A program made the position numbers and the translations under genes. DNA of 64,000 bases from Halotalea alkalilenta (GTDB taxonomy: Bacteria > Pseudomonadota > Gammaproteobacteria > Pseudomonadales > Halomonadaceae): NCBI RefSeq assembly GCF_001648175.1, contig NZ_CP015243.1, forward strand, positions 3,720,001 to 3,784,000, given 5' to 3'. The notes beneath the pieces were generated by a model. That model did not search any database. It had not been told where the DNA came from and saw only the letters and a list, made by a program, of their open reading frames with translations. Shown piece by piece: positions 48,017 to 56,524 of this stretch (its first letter is position 1; each line of letters begins with the position of its first letter).

Positions 48017-49098
48017 GTTCGCGACTGCTCCTCAGCGCTGGCATCGATATCGTCCAGCGCGGCGATGAGTTCAGCAGCGCTGAGCGCGTTGACGTCACCC
48101 GGCTTGACCACTACCGACTGGCGTGTCGACTGCGGCAGCCACAGTCCCAGCTGCTTGGAATAGAACGCGACCACGGGGCGATCGTAGGCGCTGGCGACAT
48201 GCACCACCGAGGTATCGGGACTGACCAGCAGCTCGGCGCCCTTGACGATCGCACCGCTGTGATGGATAGAGCGCGGCAGTTCAGGCAGCGTGGCGGTGGG
48301 GAATCGCGCGGCCAATGCCGCGGCCTTGGCCTCCCCGGCGGGAGAAGCGATCAGCACCACCGGCAAGCTATAGCGCTCGATCAGGATCTGGCAGATCTCG
48401 CCTCCCTTTTCGAGGGTCAGCTTGCGCTCATCGTCGCCACCGTCGAGGTTGAGCGCGATGTAGCGCCCGAGCGGCTCCAGCGCCTGGCTTACCTGGCGCT
48501 CGATTTCCAATGGGATCGGCAGCTCGAAACGTCCGGCCATCTCGCCCACGCCCGCGTCGCTCATCAGCGCCGCCCAGCAGCGCGGCACCGACTCTTCGCT
48601 TGCGTACATGGCAAGCGCGCGATCGCTGACCTTGGGCAGATAGCACTTCATCTTGGATCCGCTGAACTGCAGATTCATCCGCGCCTTCAGGGTGCCAACG
48701 AAATAGACCGCGCTGGAAGCATCGCGCAGGGTCGCCTCGACACACAGGTCGATGCGCCCGTGATCGGCGTTGATCGAGCGCGCCATCTGCTTGACCTCGC
48801 GATAGGCGCGGTCGTGGGGAATACTCCTGACCTCGACCCCTTCATCGCGCAAAGGGGAGAACACCGCCTCGGCGTGCCGCGATGCCACCACGATGATCTT
48901 CTCCACCCCGCGCTGCTGCAGCGCCCGGATGGCGGGAAAAGTCGCCATGCTGTCACCGAGCGCCTTGGGCACATAGACGACGGCGCTTTTCACCGCGTCC
49001 ATCGGCATGGGGGCCGGCGTGTAGTCGTGCCGCCAAGAGATGAAGCGACGTCCCAGCTCACGTTCGATTCTGCGTCTGCTCATGCGATGCTTCGCCAT
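48013..49098 (-). CDS. GT9 glycosyltransferase (heptosyltransferase-like), copy 1
   Basis: A 361-residue paralogue of the next gene. The acceptor loop is SAVVYVPKALGDSMATFPAIRALQQRG and the C-terminal GT9 motif LLVSPDTSVVHVASAYDRPVVAFYS. A basic N-terminal stretch (MAKHRMSRRRIERELGRRF) could hold it at the inner face of the membrane. ATG 49098 is preferred over the one five codons later, but neither has a strong ribosome binding site, and upstream codons of the long open frame are antisense to the kinase leader. It is divergent from the LPS-kinase-like gene, and the two GT9 copies look like a tandem duplication followed by divergence. Confidence 0.8.
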   Translation of the reverse strand: MAKHRMSRRRIERELGRRFISWRHDYTPAPMPMDAVKSAVVYVPKALGDSMATFPAIRALQQRGVEKIIVVASRHAEAVFSPLRDEGVEVRSIPHDRAYREVKQMARSINADHGRIDLCVEATLRDASSAVYFVGTLKARMNLQFSGSKMKCYLPKVSDRALAMYASEESVPRCWAALMSDAGVGEMAGRFELPIPLEIERQVSQALEPLGRYIALNLDGGDDERKLTLEKGGEICQILIERYSLPVVLIASPAGEAKAAALAARFPTATLPELPRSIHHSGAIVKGAELLVSPDTSVVHVASAYDRPVVAFYSKQLGLWLPQSTRQSVVVKPGDVNALSAAELIAALDDIDASAEEQSRT

Positions 49099-49192
49099 CG
49101 TCCAGCCAGTCAAAGGGCGCAGAATAGCATACCCGCGAAGGTGCCAGAGCGCGCCGTCGCCCCGGTTGACAGCGCCACGCGCAGCGACGAGC

Positions 49193-49936
49193 ATGAGCCT
49201 CCTTCACACCGTCTGGTCAGGTAATCTTCGAAACATGGGACTGCGTCGCTTCAATCTGGCCGGCCGTCGGCGCTGGTACCTGGCCCGCAACGTCGGCGGT
49301 ATGCAGATTGCCCAGGAGCTGTCCCAGACCCCATGGATGCAGCACCTGGAGCGCGTCAGCAGCAGCCATTTCTACCTGGAGCCGGTCTCCAACAGCCTGT
49401 TCAAGATCTCCCGTGACAAGTACTCGCCGCGCGCCCATTTCTGGCGCTGGCTGTCCAGGGACATCATCTCCCAGCGTCTGGCCGGCGGCCTCGATGCGCT
49501 GAAGGAGTATCTCAGCAACCGCACCCTCGCCCGCCTGGGGCAACGCACCATCGATGTACGCCTGTACGGCGTCGCGCTGAACCCCTTCAACCCGCTGGGC
49601 TCGCTGTATGCGATGGAGTTTCTGGCTGACTGCAGCACGGGCAGGGAATACTTCGAACGGCTCGACGAGACGGCCCGCATCGCCTTCATGGCCAGGTTCT
49701 GCGATCTGGTGATCGAACTCGCCGAAGCGGGGTTCTATCATCGTGACCTGCACCTGACCAACATCATGGTCGACGAGGCCGAAAACATCATCTGGATAGA
49801 TACGCACATCAAACGGCTGCCCAAAGCGGCCGCCGAGCGGACGAAGATCCTCGATAAGACGCTGATCCCTTACAACTTCTACAACGAGAAATACATGGAA
49901 ATGGCGCGGCGGCAGCTGATACCGCACTTCAGTTGA
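49193..49936 (+). CDS. LPS core kinase-like protein (WaaP/InaA-type)
   Basis: A 247-residue protein with a small eukaryotic-like kinase fold. The catalytic loop is GFYHRDLHLTNIMVD (HRDLHLTN at 183-190, catalytic Asp185, metal-binding Asn190). The DFG-equivalent is IIWIDTHIKR (202-208). SNSLFKISRDKY near 67-76 could hold the ATP-site lysine. Such proteins phosphorylate heptose or Kdo in LPS core. The position beside two heptosyltransferase-like genes fits. Start choice is uncertain: ATG 49193 has only a weak site, and ATG 49235 is an alternative. It is divergent from the GT9 pair and ends convergent with a GT2 gene. Confidence 0.75.
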   Translation: MSLLHTVWSGNLRNMGLRRFNLAGRRRWYLARNVGGMQIAQELSQTPWMQHLERVSSSHFYLEPVSNSLFKISRDKYSPRAHFWRWLSRDIISQRLAGGLDALKEYLSNRTLARLGQRTIDVRLYGVALNPFNPLGSLYAMEFLADCSTGREYFERLDETARIAFMARFCDLVIELAEAGFYHRDLHLTNIMVDEAENIIWIDTHIKRLPKAAAERTKILDKTLIPYNFYNEKYMEMARRQLIPHFS

Positions 49937-50143
49937 CTCAGCCGACCGGATCAGGCGGATTGAAAGACGCATGGATCGGCCATGCAAAACCCGTATATGG
50001 AGTCCTCTCCGCTCGTCCCGCGCGGCGTTCCTGCACACCAAGGCGACGGTTGACGCAACGGTCGGGAACGCCAGCAGAGGGACCCAGCGCAGGCGCCAAG
50101 CCCGAGGTTCGAGACACTCCCAAGCACCCTGAGAAAGAAACGC

Positions 50144-51091
50144 TTATTGTGATGAGCGAGGGGAAAGCGCTTTGGAGAACATCCCCCGGGAGATGATCGA
50201 CACGGCCTTGTTGAAATTTCCCGTTCTCATTGCAAGCCATAGCAGCGCCCGTACTTCCTGGCCTGATACTTCCCGCCCGAACCGTCGTCTCTGCCTGAAG
50301 TACTTGTAGGTGCGCTTAAATCGAACCTGGCGCTGCAAGCGACTGGACACCTGCGCCAGCAGCACGTCCTGCTCCGAGCACCAGCGTGCGTAAATACGCT
50401 CGTCGTCGGCGGCCTCCCGGGGCTTGGTCGAAAGGCGTGCCAGAGCATGTTCACGGTGCTTGAACAGCGGCGCCGCAAGCGTGCTCAGCCGACCTCCCGC
50501 CGCGAGCGCGCGCATCACCAGGATCGTGTCCTCACGATACGATAGGTCCTCGGGGAATCCTCTGGTGCGGGCGAACAGCTGCCTGTCGATGACCTGAGTG
50601 CTGGCCTGGGTGAAGCTCTTGGTGGAGAGGAACGCCTCGATCGAGGCGATGGACGGCTGCCGCTCGACTCGTATGGCTTTCAGATGCTCATCCGTCAGCG
50701 TATAGGAGCAGAGGGAAATCGAGCTCTGTGTGCTGCGCAGGTCTTCGACCTGCAACCGCAGCTTGTCCCGCTCGAACACATCATCATCATCGAGAAAGGC
50801 CAGCCACTCTCCCTTTGCCGCCAGGGCACCCCGATTCCGGGCAGCGGCGACGCCGCCGTTGGCCTCGTTGACCAAGTAGACTACGCCGTCGTACTCAGGC
50901 CCGGCGAGCAGCGCCTGTATCTCCTGCTGGGCCTCGCTGCCGCGCCCATTGTCGTCGACGACGACGATCTCGAGCTTGGGGTAGGTCTGCGCAAGCACGC
51001 TGCGCAGCGCGTCTTCGATGTAGCGTGCGCGCCCATGGGTAGGAATGATCACACTGACCAAGGGCCATTCATTCATCGGACTTTTTTGCAT
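50144..51091 (-). CDS. GT2 glycosyltransferase
   Basis: A 315-residue GT-A transferase. The N-terminal domain reads PLVSVIIPTHGRARYIEDALRSVLAQTYPKLEIVVVDDNG, with the metal/nucleotide aspartates in FLDDDDVFERD near 96-105, and the acceptor-site region EDLSYREDTILVMRAL. No membrane segment is seen. The C-terminal 60 residues are strongly basic (RLQRQVRFKRTYKYFRQRRRFGRE), which may hold it to the membrane. It starts two bases after the ligase-like gene stop. Donor and acceptor are unknown; a role in building the O-unit or outer core is likely from the context. Confidence 0.85.
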   Translation of the reverse strand: MQKSPMNEWPLVSVIIPTHGRARYIEDALRSVLAQTYPKLEIVVVDDNGRGSEAQQEIQALLAGPEYDGVVYLVNEANGGVAAARNRGALAAKGEWLAFLDDDDVFERDKLRLQVEDLRSTQSSISLCSYTLTDEHLKAIRVERQPSIASIEAFLSTKSFTQASTQVIDRQLFARTRGFPEDLSYREDTILVMRALAAGGRLSTLAAPLFKHREHALARLSTKPREAADDERIYARWCSEQDVLLAQVSSRLQRQVRFKRTYKYFRQRRRFGREVSGQEVRALLWLAMRTGNFNKAVSIISRGMFSKALSPRSSQ

Positions 51092-51093
51092 CG

Positions 51094-52416
51094 CTAAACG
51101 TTGCCCCCTGAGCCTGGCGAACGAGACTCACGTTGGCGACGCTCGGTACCGAAAGCGACACACAGCGGAATCGCGAGTGCGAGACAGAGTACGATCTTAT
51201 TCGAGTTGAACAACGGCTCGTTCACGCCAAAGATGAGCATCGCGACCACCAATGGACCGAACATCGGATCGACCACCTTCGCTTTCCACGCCGTGCCGAT
51301 CAGCGTGGCATAGAGCCAAAGGATTGCTATCAGACCGAAGACTCCCTGGAGCGACACCGCTTCGATCAGCTCGTTGTGCAAATGGTGGGCAGCGGCCGTC
51401 GTGATCTGAATGATCAATCCGTCCTGGCCTGGCAGTCGTGCGGAAATGTAATCGTGAACGACCTGGTAACGAGCCTCCGAGGTATACCCCCATGGGTGAT
51501 GAAGAAATGAGTACCAGCCCGCTTCCCACATCACGAACCGACCGCCCATCGAGCCGGAGGGATTGTCCTGCCAGTAATTCATCAGGTCATGGTAGAGATC
51601 CGCGAAGCGATCATAGAAGCCGATCAGCACACCAAGGAAGATCGATAAAGACATCAGTGAAAGACCAATGAGCTCCCCTTTCCTGCACTGCCTTCCGCCC
51701 CTGGAATAGCTCCATACGGCAACCAGCAGGAACATCAGGAAGATGATGAGCGCTCCCCTCGTGCTGGTCAGTACCACCAGGGTAGCGCCGATGGCGAGCG
51801 CAAAAACGGCGCAGCCCAACCGCCTGCTTTTCGTCAGCCAGCTCGAGAACGCCATTACAGCGACCATGGTCATGATCGTGAATACGAAACCGGCAGGGAC
51901 CGGATGGCGAATCTTGAGCGCTACCCGGTAACCGGTCTCATAATACTCCTTGAATGCCGCCACTAATGTCAGCGCGAGCACCAGAAGCATGAATGAAACG
52001 ATATACTTCTTTGCCGCCGGAATGACGCCGCCATAGTGATTGGCAAAATAAAAACATAATACGGATGAAGCCGACCAATATAAGATCGTCTCCTTGGCGT
52101 ATTCGCTCATCCACGCGAACCGGCCCTGTCCACCCAGGGTAAGAAACCAATAGGCCTGAGCGATGATCATGACCAGCATCGCGACGATCAAAGGCATGGC
52201 CCTCAGCGACACCAGCCCGTCCCAACGCCCGGTTTTCCCTCTGCTGCGGATGACGCAAACGACCAAGGCAATGACAGCAGAGGCACTCAGGAGGTGAAAT
52301 GAAAAGTCACGATCAAAAGGCATCGCATAGAATGCCAACAGCACGAGTGCGACAAGGAAAGTATCCGGCGCGGACGTTCGCTGGACTGCGTTCGTCCTAG
52401 TCGTTGGTGAGGACAT
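51094..52416 (-). CDS. O-antigen ligase-like membrane protein (WaaL/Wzy_C family)
   Basis: A 440-residue integral membrane protein with about 11 hydrophobic segments and one large periplasmic loop (about 265-365). In that loop HHPWGYTSEARYQVV and AHHLHNELIEAVSLQGVFGL match the Wzy_C pattern, where H-x-H-N before E-x-x-x-x-x-G is typical of WaaL ligases. It is therefore the better ligase candidate; the other polytopic protein (56511-57869) lacks this motif and resembles a polymerase. The function would be to join undecaprenyl-linked polysaccharide to lipid A-core. The base composition is less GC-rich than the core genes. Confidence 0.75.
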   Translation of the reverse strand: MSSPTTRTNAVQRTSAPDTFLVALVLLAFYAMPFDRDFSFHLLSASAVIALVVCVIRSRGKTGRWDGLVSLRAMPLIVAMLVMIIAQAYWFLTLGGQGRFAWMSEYAKETILYWSASSVLCFYFANHYGGVIPAAKKYIVSFMLLVLALTLVAAFKEYYETGYRVALKIRHPVPAGFVFTIMTMVAVMAFSSWLTKSRRLGCAVFALAIGATLVVLTSTRGALIIFLMFLLVAVWSYSRGGRQCRKGELIGLSLMSLSIFLGVLIGFYDRFADLYHDLMNYWQDNPSGSMGGRFVMWEAGWYSFLHHPWGYTSEARYQVVHDYISARLPGQDGLIIQITTAAAHHLHNELIEAVSLQGVFGLIAILWLYATLIGTAWKAKVVDPMFGPLVVAMLIFGVNEPLFNSNKIVLCLALAIPLCVAFGTERRQRESRSPGSGGNV

Positions 52417-52783
52417 CTAGACTCAACCCTTTATCATTCAAAAAAAGAATCCTCCCCGCGTGTCGGGGGAAGATTCCTGGCCGGCTGACGGGACGCATCG
52501 GATGAAAAGCTTCGACGCCGTCCCTCCGCTGGGCTCCCCATCGAACGAGCTATTCCATTTTCCCGTCGAGGGCGACGGCGGGCTCAAGCAGCGATGCCCT
52601 GCGTGACTGCCGACCAAGGTCTCGCAGGATGGAAACATCCACGGACCCTGAATATCAGCGACCTGCAGCCAGGCCTCGAACGGGAAATCCACAGAGTCTC
52701 GATCAAAACGAAGGGGGAGTACCCTCACCAGTCACCGAGCCGTGGTCGAAAGCCGTGAGTATCTGGTGCGGGACACTTCCCTC
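52417..52783. other. 367-base gene-poor stretch upstream of the ligase-like gene
   Basis: No credible gene. At 52438-52476 the minus strand carries a hairpin (GAATCTTCCCCC / GGGGAGGATTC with a short loop) followed by a run of seven T, a good rho-independent terminator. It lies over 300 bases past the preceding minus-strand gene (ends 52784) and 22 bases before the ligase-like start, which suggests a long 3' region, a small RNA, or attenuation in front of the ligase-like gene. The 96-codon open frame across it (52438-52728) runs into the hairpin and T-run and is not supported. Confidence 0.5.
52438..52476 (-). terminator. Rho-independent terminator or attenuator
   Basis: Hairpin with near-complete 11-12-base stem, then TTTTTTT on the minus strand (complement of 52440-52446). 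It precedes the O-antigen ligase-like gene by only 22 bases, so it could control that gene as well as end the upstream transcript. Confidence 0.65.
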
Positions 52784-54181
52784 TCAGTAAGCGTTCTTAT
52801 CGGCAAAACCCCTGAAAATCGTGAGGAAAATTATCTTCAGGTCGAGCCAGACCGACCAGTTCTCAATATACCAGAGGTCGAATTCGATTCTCTTTTCCAA
52901 ACTGGTATCGCCACGCCAGCCGTTGATCTGCGCCCAACCGGTAATGCCTGCCTTGACCAGATGCTTTTGCATGTAGCCTGGGATTTCATGCTGGAATTGA
53001 CGCACGAACACGGTGCGTTCGGGTCTCGGCCCCACGATCGACATATCGCCTCTGAGCACGTTGATGAACTGCGGCAGCTCATCGAGACTGGTCTTGCGGA
53101 TGAAGGCCCCGAACCGGGTCGTCGCCTTGCTCCTGGCACCGCCCCACTGAACGCCGTTGCTCTCTGACTCGACCGCCATCGAGCGGAACTTGAGCATCTG
53201 GAACGGTCGGCCGTTCCAGCTCACCCGCTCCTGGCGATAGAAGATCGGGCCCGGCGAGCTGAGCTTCACGCCGATGGCGAGCACCGCGAGCAGAGGAGAA
53301 ACGGTCAGCAGGATGCTGCAGGATAGCGCCACGTCGAGACTGCGCTTCTTGAACCGGCTCCAACCGGTCATCGGCGAACAGCTCACGTTGATCAGGTACA
53401 TTCCGGCGATGGTCGAGGCACTGTGGTTGATCAGCCGCAGGTCCGACATGTTGGGCATCAGCCGGATGTTGGCCGCCACGGTATCGAGCGAGTTGATGAT
53501 ACGATGCGCGTCCCTGCCGCGGGAAAGAGGCAGACACACCCATACTTCGTCCTCGACCACGGTCAGGCGCTTGCCGAATTCGTAGTTGTCCACCACGCCG
53601 CTGTACTTCTTGAGCCGACTCTTGAGCCCGTAGTCGATCACCAGTACCCGCGCGATGTCGAAGCTACGCGTCTTGTCTCGACGCAGCGCATAGAAGGCCG
53701 TTCGGCAGGACGCCGCATCCCCGATCAGCAGCACCCTGCGACGATTGCGCCCACGGCTGCGGAAGCGATAGATGATGGGATAGGCGATGATCCTGACCAC
53801 GAAGGAGAGCACCACGCCGATGCCCAGCCAGCTCGCCATCCACAGCCTGGAGAAATCGAACAGCTGGAAGGCGAACATCACCACTACGATGGCCACGCAC
53901 CAAAGGGAATAGGCGCCCACCAGCCGCGCCGCAAGATAGGCACGCCGGCGACCACGCCAGGACTGATAGAGGCCACACAAGGGAAACAGCCAGAGCTGAA
54001 GCAGGCCGCCCACCAGGATCGCCCAGTGGTAGCGCTCGAATTCGATCGACCAGCTACCGAAGCGCAGCGCGTAGGCCATCCAGCCCGCCGCCAGAACCGC
54101 GGCAAAATCAGCCCCGCGGGCCATCAGGGAGGTCAGCCAGTCATGGCTGCGAGGGGTAAAGCGTTCATCGAAAACCGACAT
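52784..54181 (-). CDS. Undecaprenyl-phosphate sugar phosphotransferase (WcaJ-type)
   Basis: Initiates repeat-unit synthesis by moving a sugar 1-phosphate (usually glucose) from UDP-sugar to undecaprenyl phosphate. The 465-residue product has four N-terminal membrane segments (about 24-40, 53-70, 85-105 and 115-135), a Rossmann-like CoA-binding-like middle ([13 protein letters not shown]), a fifth hydrophobic segment ([19 protein letters not shown]) and the bacterial sugar transferase domain: [74 protein letters not shown]. All landmarks of the PHPT family are intact. It probably starts the locus-specific polysaccharide. Confidence 0.92.
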   Translation of the reverse strand: MSVFDERFTPRSHDWLTSLMARGADFAAVLAAGWMAYALRFGSWSIEFERYHWAILVGGLLQLWLFPLCGLYQSWRGRRRAYLAARLVGAYSLWCVAIVVVMFAFQLFDFSRLWMASWLGIGVVLSFVVRIIAYPIIYRFRSRGRNRRRVLLIGDAASCRTAFYALRRDKTRSFDIARVLVIDYGLKSRLKKYSGVVDNYEFGKRLTVVEDEVWVCLPLSRGRDAHRIINSLDTVAANIRLMPNMSDLRLINHSASTIAGMYLINVSCSPMTGWSRFKKRSLDVALSCSILLTVSPLLAVLAIGVKLSSPGPIFYRQERVSWNGRPFQMLKFRSMAVESESNGVQWGGARSKATTRFGAFIRKTSLDELPQFINVLRGDMSIVGPRPERTVFVRQFQHEIPGYMQKHLVKAGITGWAQINGWRGDTSLEKRIEFDLWYIENWSVWLDLKIIFLTIFRGFADKNAY

Positions 54182-54323
54182 TATGACACCAGAGTCCTTT
54201 CCACCACCGCATGTCCCGATCGTACAACGATGCGTCGACGTTCATGGGGGCGGAGAGGATATCACCCTTCTACCCTGGAAATGCGCCCGGCTCCGACGCC
54301 TCGCGGGGACGCATGCATCGTTG

Positions 54324-55448
54324 CTAGAAGCCTCGCTGCCGACGAAACTCAGACCAGCGCTCATCGACGAAGTTCTTGAACCGTTCGTCGAACCGCTGCC
54401 TGGAGAACCGCTCGGCGTGGCTTCGAATGAGGGCGGGTGAACGTTTCACCCCTTCGCGCTCGAATCGCTCGACCGCGGCGACGATGCCGGCACAGCTCTG
54501 CTCGTAAAAGTGAATCCCGGTCTCGCCATCCACCACCGTCTCCAGCGCGCCGCCGCGACCGTAGGCAATGACCGGCGTGCCGCACGCCTGGGCCTCGATC
54601 GGCATGATGCCGAAATCTTCCTCCGCGGCGAAAACGAACGCTTTGGCCTGCTCCATGTAGTGCTTGAGCTCAGCGAAGGGCTGATAGCCAAGATAAGTGA
54701 TGTTGGGGGTCAGCATCTGTTTGATCTGCCCCATCTGCTCGCCATGGCCGATCACCACCAGACGCTTGTCCGGCATTTTGGTGAACGCCTCGACGATCAG
54801 CGCGACGCGCTTGTAGGGCACGAGTCTGGAGGCCGCCAGATAGAAGTCGTCTTTCTCCTCGACCAGGGAAAAGTCGTCCACCGCCACGTTCGGGTAGATG
54901 ACCTCGGCATCCCGGCGATAGACCTTGTTGATCCTTCTCGCGATATAGCGGGAGTTGGCGACGAAGAAGTCGACGCCATTGGCGGTGCGGACGTCCCACA
55001 GACGCAGCCGGTGGAGCAGATAGCGCGCAACGATGCCCTTGATCCCCTTCCCCATCCCGGATTCGGCCAGATACTGGTGCTGGAAGTCCCAAGCGTAGCG
55101 GATCGGCGTATGGCAGTAGCAGACGTGCAGCTGGTCTGGCCCGGTCAGCACGCCCTTGGCAACCGCGTGGGAGCTGGAAATGATCACGTCATAGGCGGCA
55201 AGATCGAACTGCTCGACCGCATAGGGCATCAGCGGCAGATACTTCTGATAATGGGTTTTCGCTTTAGGCAGCCTCGAGATGAAAGACTGCCTCACCTCGT
55301 GCTCGACGAAGCGGGTTTGCGAAAAAGCATCAGGATCATAGACGCAGGTATACACGTCAGCCTCGGGGAAAAGACCCAGGATGGCCTCTTCGACCTTCTC
55401 GGAACCGGCATAGGAGATCAGCCAGTCCGTCACCAGTGCAATTTTCAC
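54324..55448 (-). CDS. GT4 glycosyltransferase (mannosyltransferase-like)
   Basis: GT-B transferase of 374 residues. The N-terminus MKIALVTDWLISYAGSEKVEEAILGLFPEADVYT and CHTPIRYAWDFQHQYL match the WbaZ/WcaI-like branch of GT4, often GDP-mannose dependent. The C-terminal donor site has YLAASRLVPYKRVALIVEAF, VVIGHGEQM, and the E-X7-E motif AAEEDFGIMPIEAQACGTPVIAYGRGGALETV. manC in the same locus supplies GDP-mannose, consistent with a mannosyl role, but specificity is inferred. It lies 142 bases before the WcaJ-type gene on the same strand. Confidence 0.85.
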   Translation of the reverse strand: MKIALVTDWLISYAGSEKVEEAILGLFPEADVYTCVYDPDAFSQTRFVEHEVRQSFISRLPKAKTHYQKYLPLMPYAVEQFDLAAYDVIISSSHAVAKGVLTGPDQLHVCYCHTPIRYAWDFQHQYLAESGMGKGIKGIVARYLLHRLRLWDVRTANGVDFFVANSRYIARRINKVYRRDAEVIYPNVAVDDFSLVEEKDDFYLAASRLVPYKRVALIVEAFTKMPDKRLVVIGHGEQMGQIKQMLTPNITYLGYQPFAELKHYMEQAKAFVFAAEEDFGIMPIEAQACGTPVIAYGRGGALETVVDGETGIHFYEQSCAGIVAAVERFEREGVKRSPALIRSHAERFSRQRFDERFKNFVDERWSEFRRQRGF

Positions 55449-55531
55449 TTAGAGACAGCCCCTTCCCTTCGAGTTCATATCTTCATCCATGACGATTGAC
55501 CATTCCGCACGTTCGCCGTTGACCATTTTCA

Positions 55532-56524
55532 TCACTGCAAGGCCAGCCGAACGCGCTCAGCCACACGCTCCCAGCTGAACGACCGCGCCCTCTCGATGCC
55601 CTTGTCTCGCAAACGGGCACGCAGGTCCGCATCGTCATGCAGACGCTCGATCCCCTGGCGTATTTCGTCCACCCGCAGAGGGTCGACCAGCCAAGCGGCG
55701 TCACCCGCGATCTCAGGCAGCGAGGTGACGGTCGAGGTCAGCACCGGTGTACCGCATGCCATCGCTTCGACCACCGGTAAGCCAAAGCCCTCGTACAGGG
55801 AGGGAAAGAGCAACGCAATGGCATGACGATAGCAGGCCGCGAGTTGGGCATCATCCAGGCGCCCAGTAAAGCGGATGCGTGCAGCCGCGCCGAGACGGGC
55901 AATCTGCTCATCGAGCTCGGCGGTGCTCTGCCCGGTCATCATCAACTCTACGTCTTCGGGCAAGCGGGCTTTGGCAAAGGCTTCGATCAGGCGTCGCTCG
56001 TTCTTATGCGACTTACGGTTACTGACGCAAAAGAAGTAGCGAGACGTAGAGGGTGACTCTCCGGCCGCCGCTTCAACGCCGAAGACGCTCGACACGCCGT
56101 TGCCGACGTTGATCACGCGCTCGGGCGAGGCACCGCTCCAATCGATGATCCGCTGCCGGGAGAAAGCGGAGACCGTGAGCACACGGCGAGCTTGTCGACA
56201 GGCGGGTTTGAGCACCTGAGCGTAGTAAAGGCGCTTCAGCGCGCTGCTGCTCTCATCGACGTCGATGTGATTGAGATCATGCACGGTAATCACGCTACGT
56301 GACCGAGCGAACAGCGGAGCGTTGTAGCCAGGAGTGAACAGACGCTTGTGCGGATGCCTGAGCAACCAAAGACCGGTCTTCAGTGGATCCAGCGCACCGC
56401 TCGGCTTGCCGCCCAGTTGGATTCCATGCAGGCCGTCCACTCGTTGAAAGAGCTCGCCAGCGAAGCGCCCGATGCCGTGCTCACCAATCCAACGCTCATC
56501 GAAAACATATTCAGCGCGGCTCAT
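55532..56524 (-). CDS. GT4 glycosyltransferase
   Basis: GT-B transferase of 330 residues. It begins MSRAEYVFDERWIGEHGIGRFAGELFQ, the G-I-G-R acceptor loop of the RfaB/WbdA-like branch. Mid-protein RSVITVHDLNHID and VLTVSAFSRQRI are typical. The donor site has FCVSNRKSHKNERRLIEAF and ALLFPSLYEGFGLPVVEAMACGTPVLTS with both glutamates of E-X7-E. AGGTG lies six bases before ATG 56524; a GTG at 56533 is the alternative start. It overlaps the upstream polymerase gene by 14 bases, so translation is probably coupled. Sugar specificity is unknown. Confidence 0.86.
   Translation of the reverse strand: MSRAEYVFDERWIGEHGIGRFAGELFQRVDGLHGIQLGGKPSGALDPLKTGLWLLRHPHKRLFTPGYNAPLFARSRSVITVHDLNHIDVDESSSALKRLYYAQVLKPACRQARRVLTVSAFSRQRIIDWSGASPERVINVGNGVSSVFGVEAAAGESPSTSRYFFCVSNRKSHKNERRLIEAFAKARLPEDVELMMTGQSTAELDEQIARLGAAARIRFTGRLDDAQLAACYRHAIALLFPSLYEGFGLPVVEAMACGTPVLTSTVTSLPEIAGDAAWLVDPLRVDEIRQGIERLHDDADLRARLRDKGIERARSFSWERVAERVRLALQ

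Noticed and set aside
52438..52728. 96-codon minus-strand open frame in the gap before the ligase-like gene
   Set aside because: Its 3' end is formed by a hairpin and T-run (translated as GGFFF). No family-like sequence and no good ribosome binding site.
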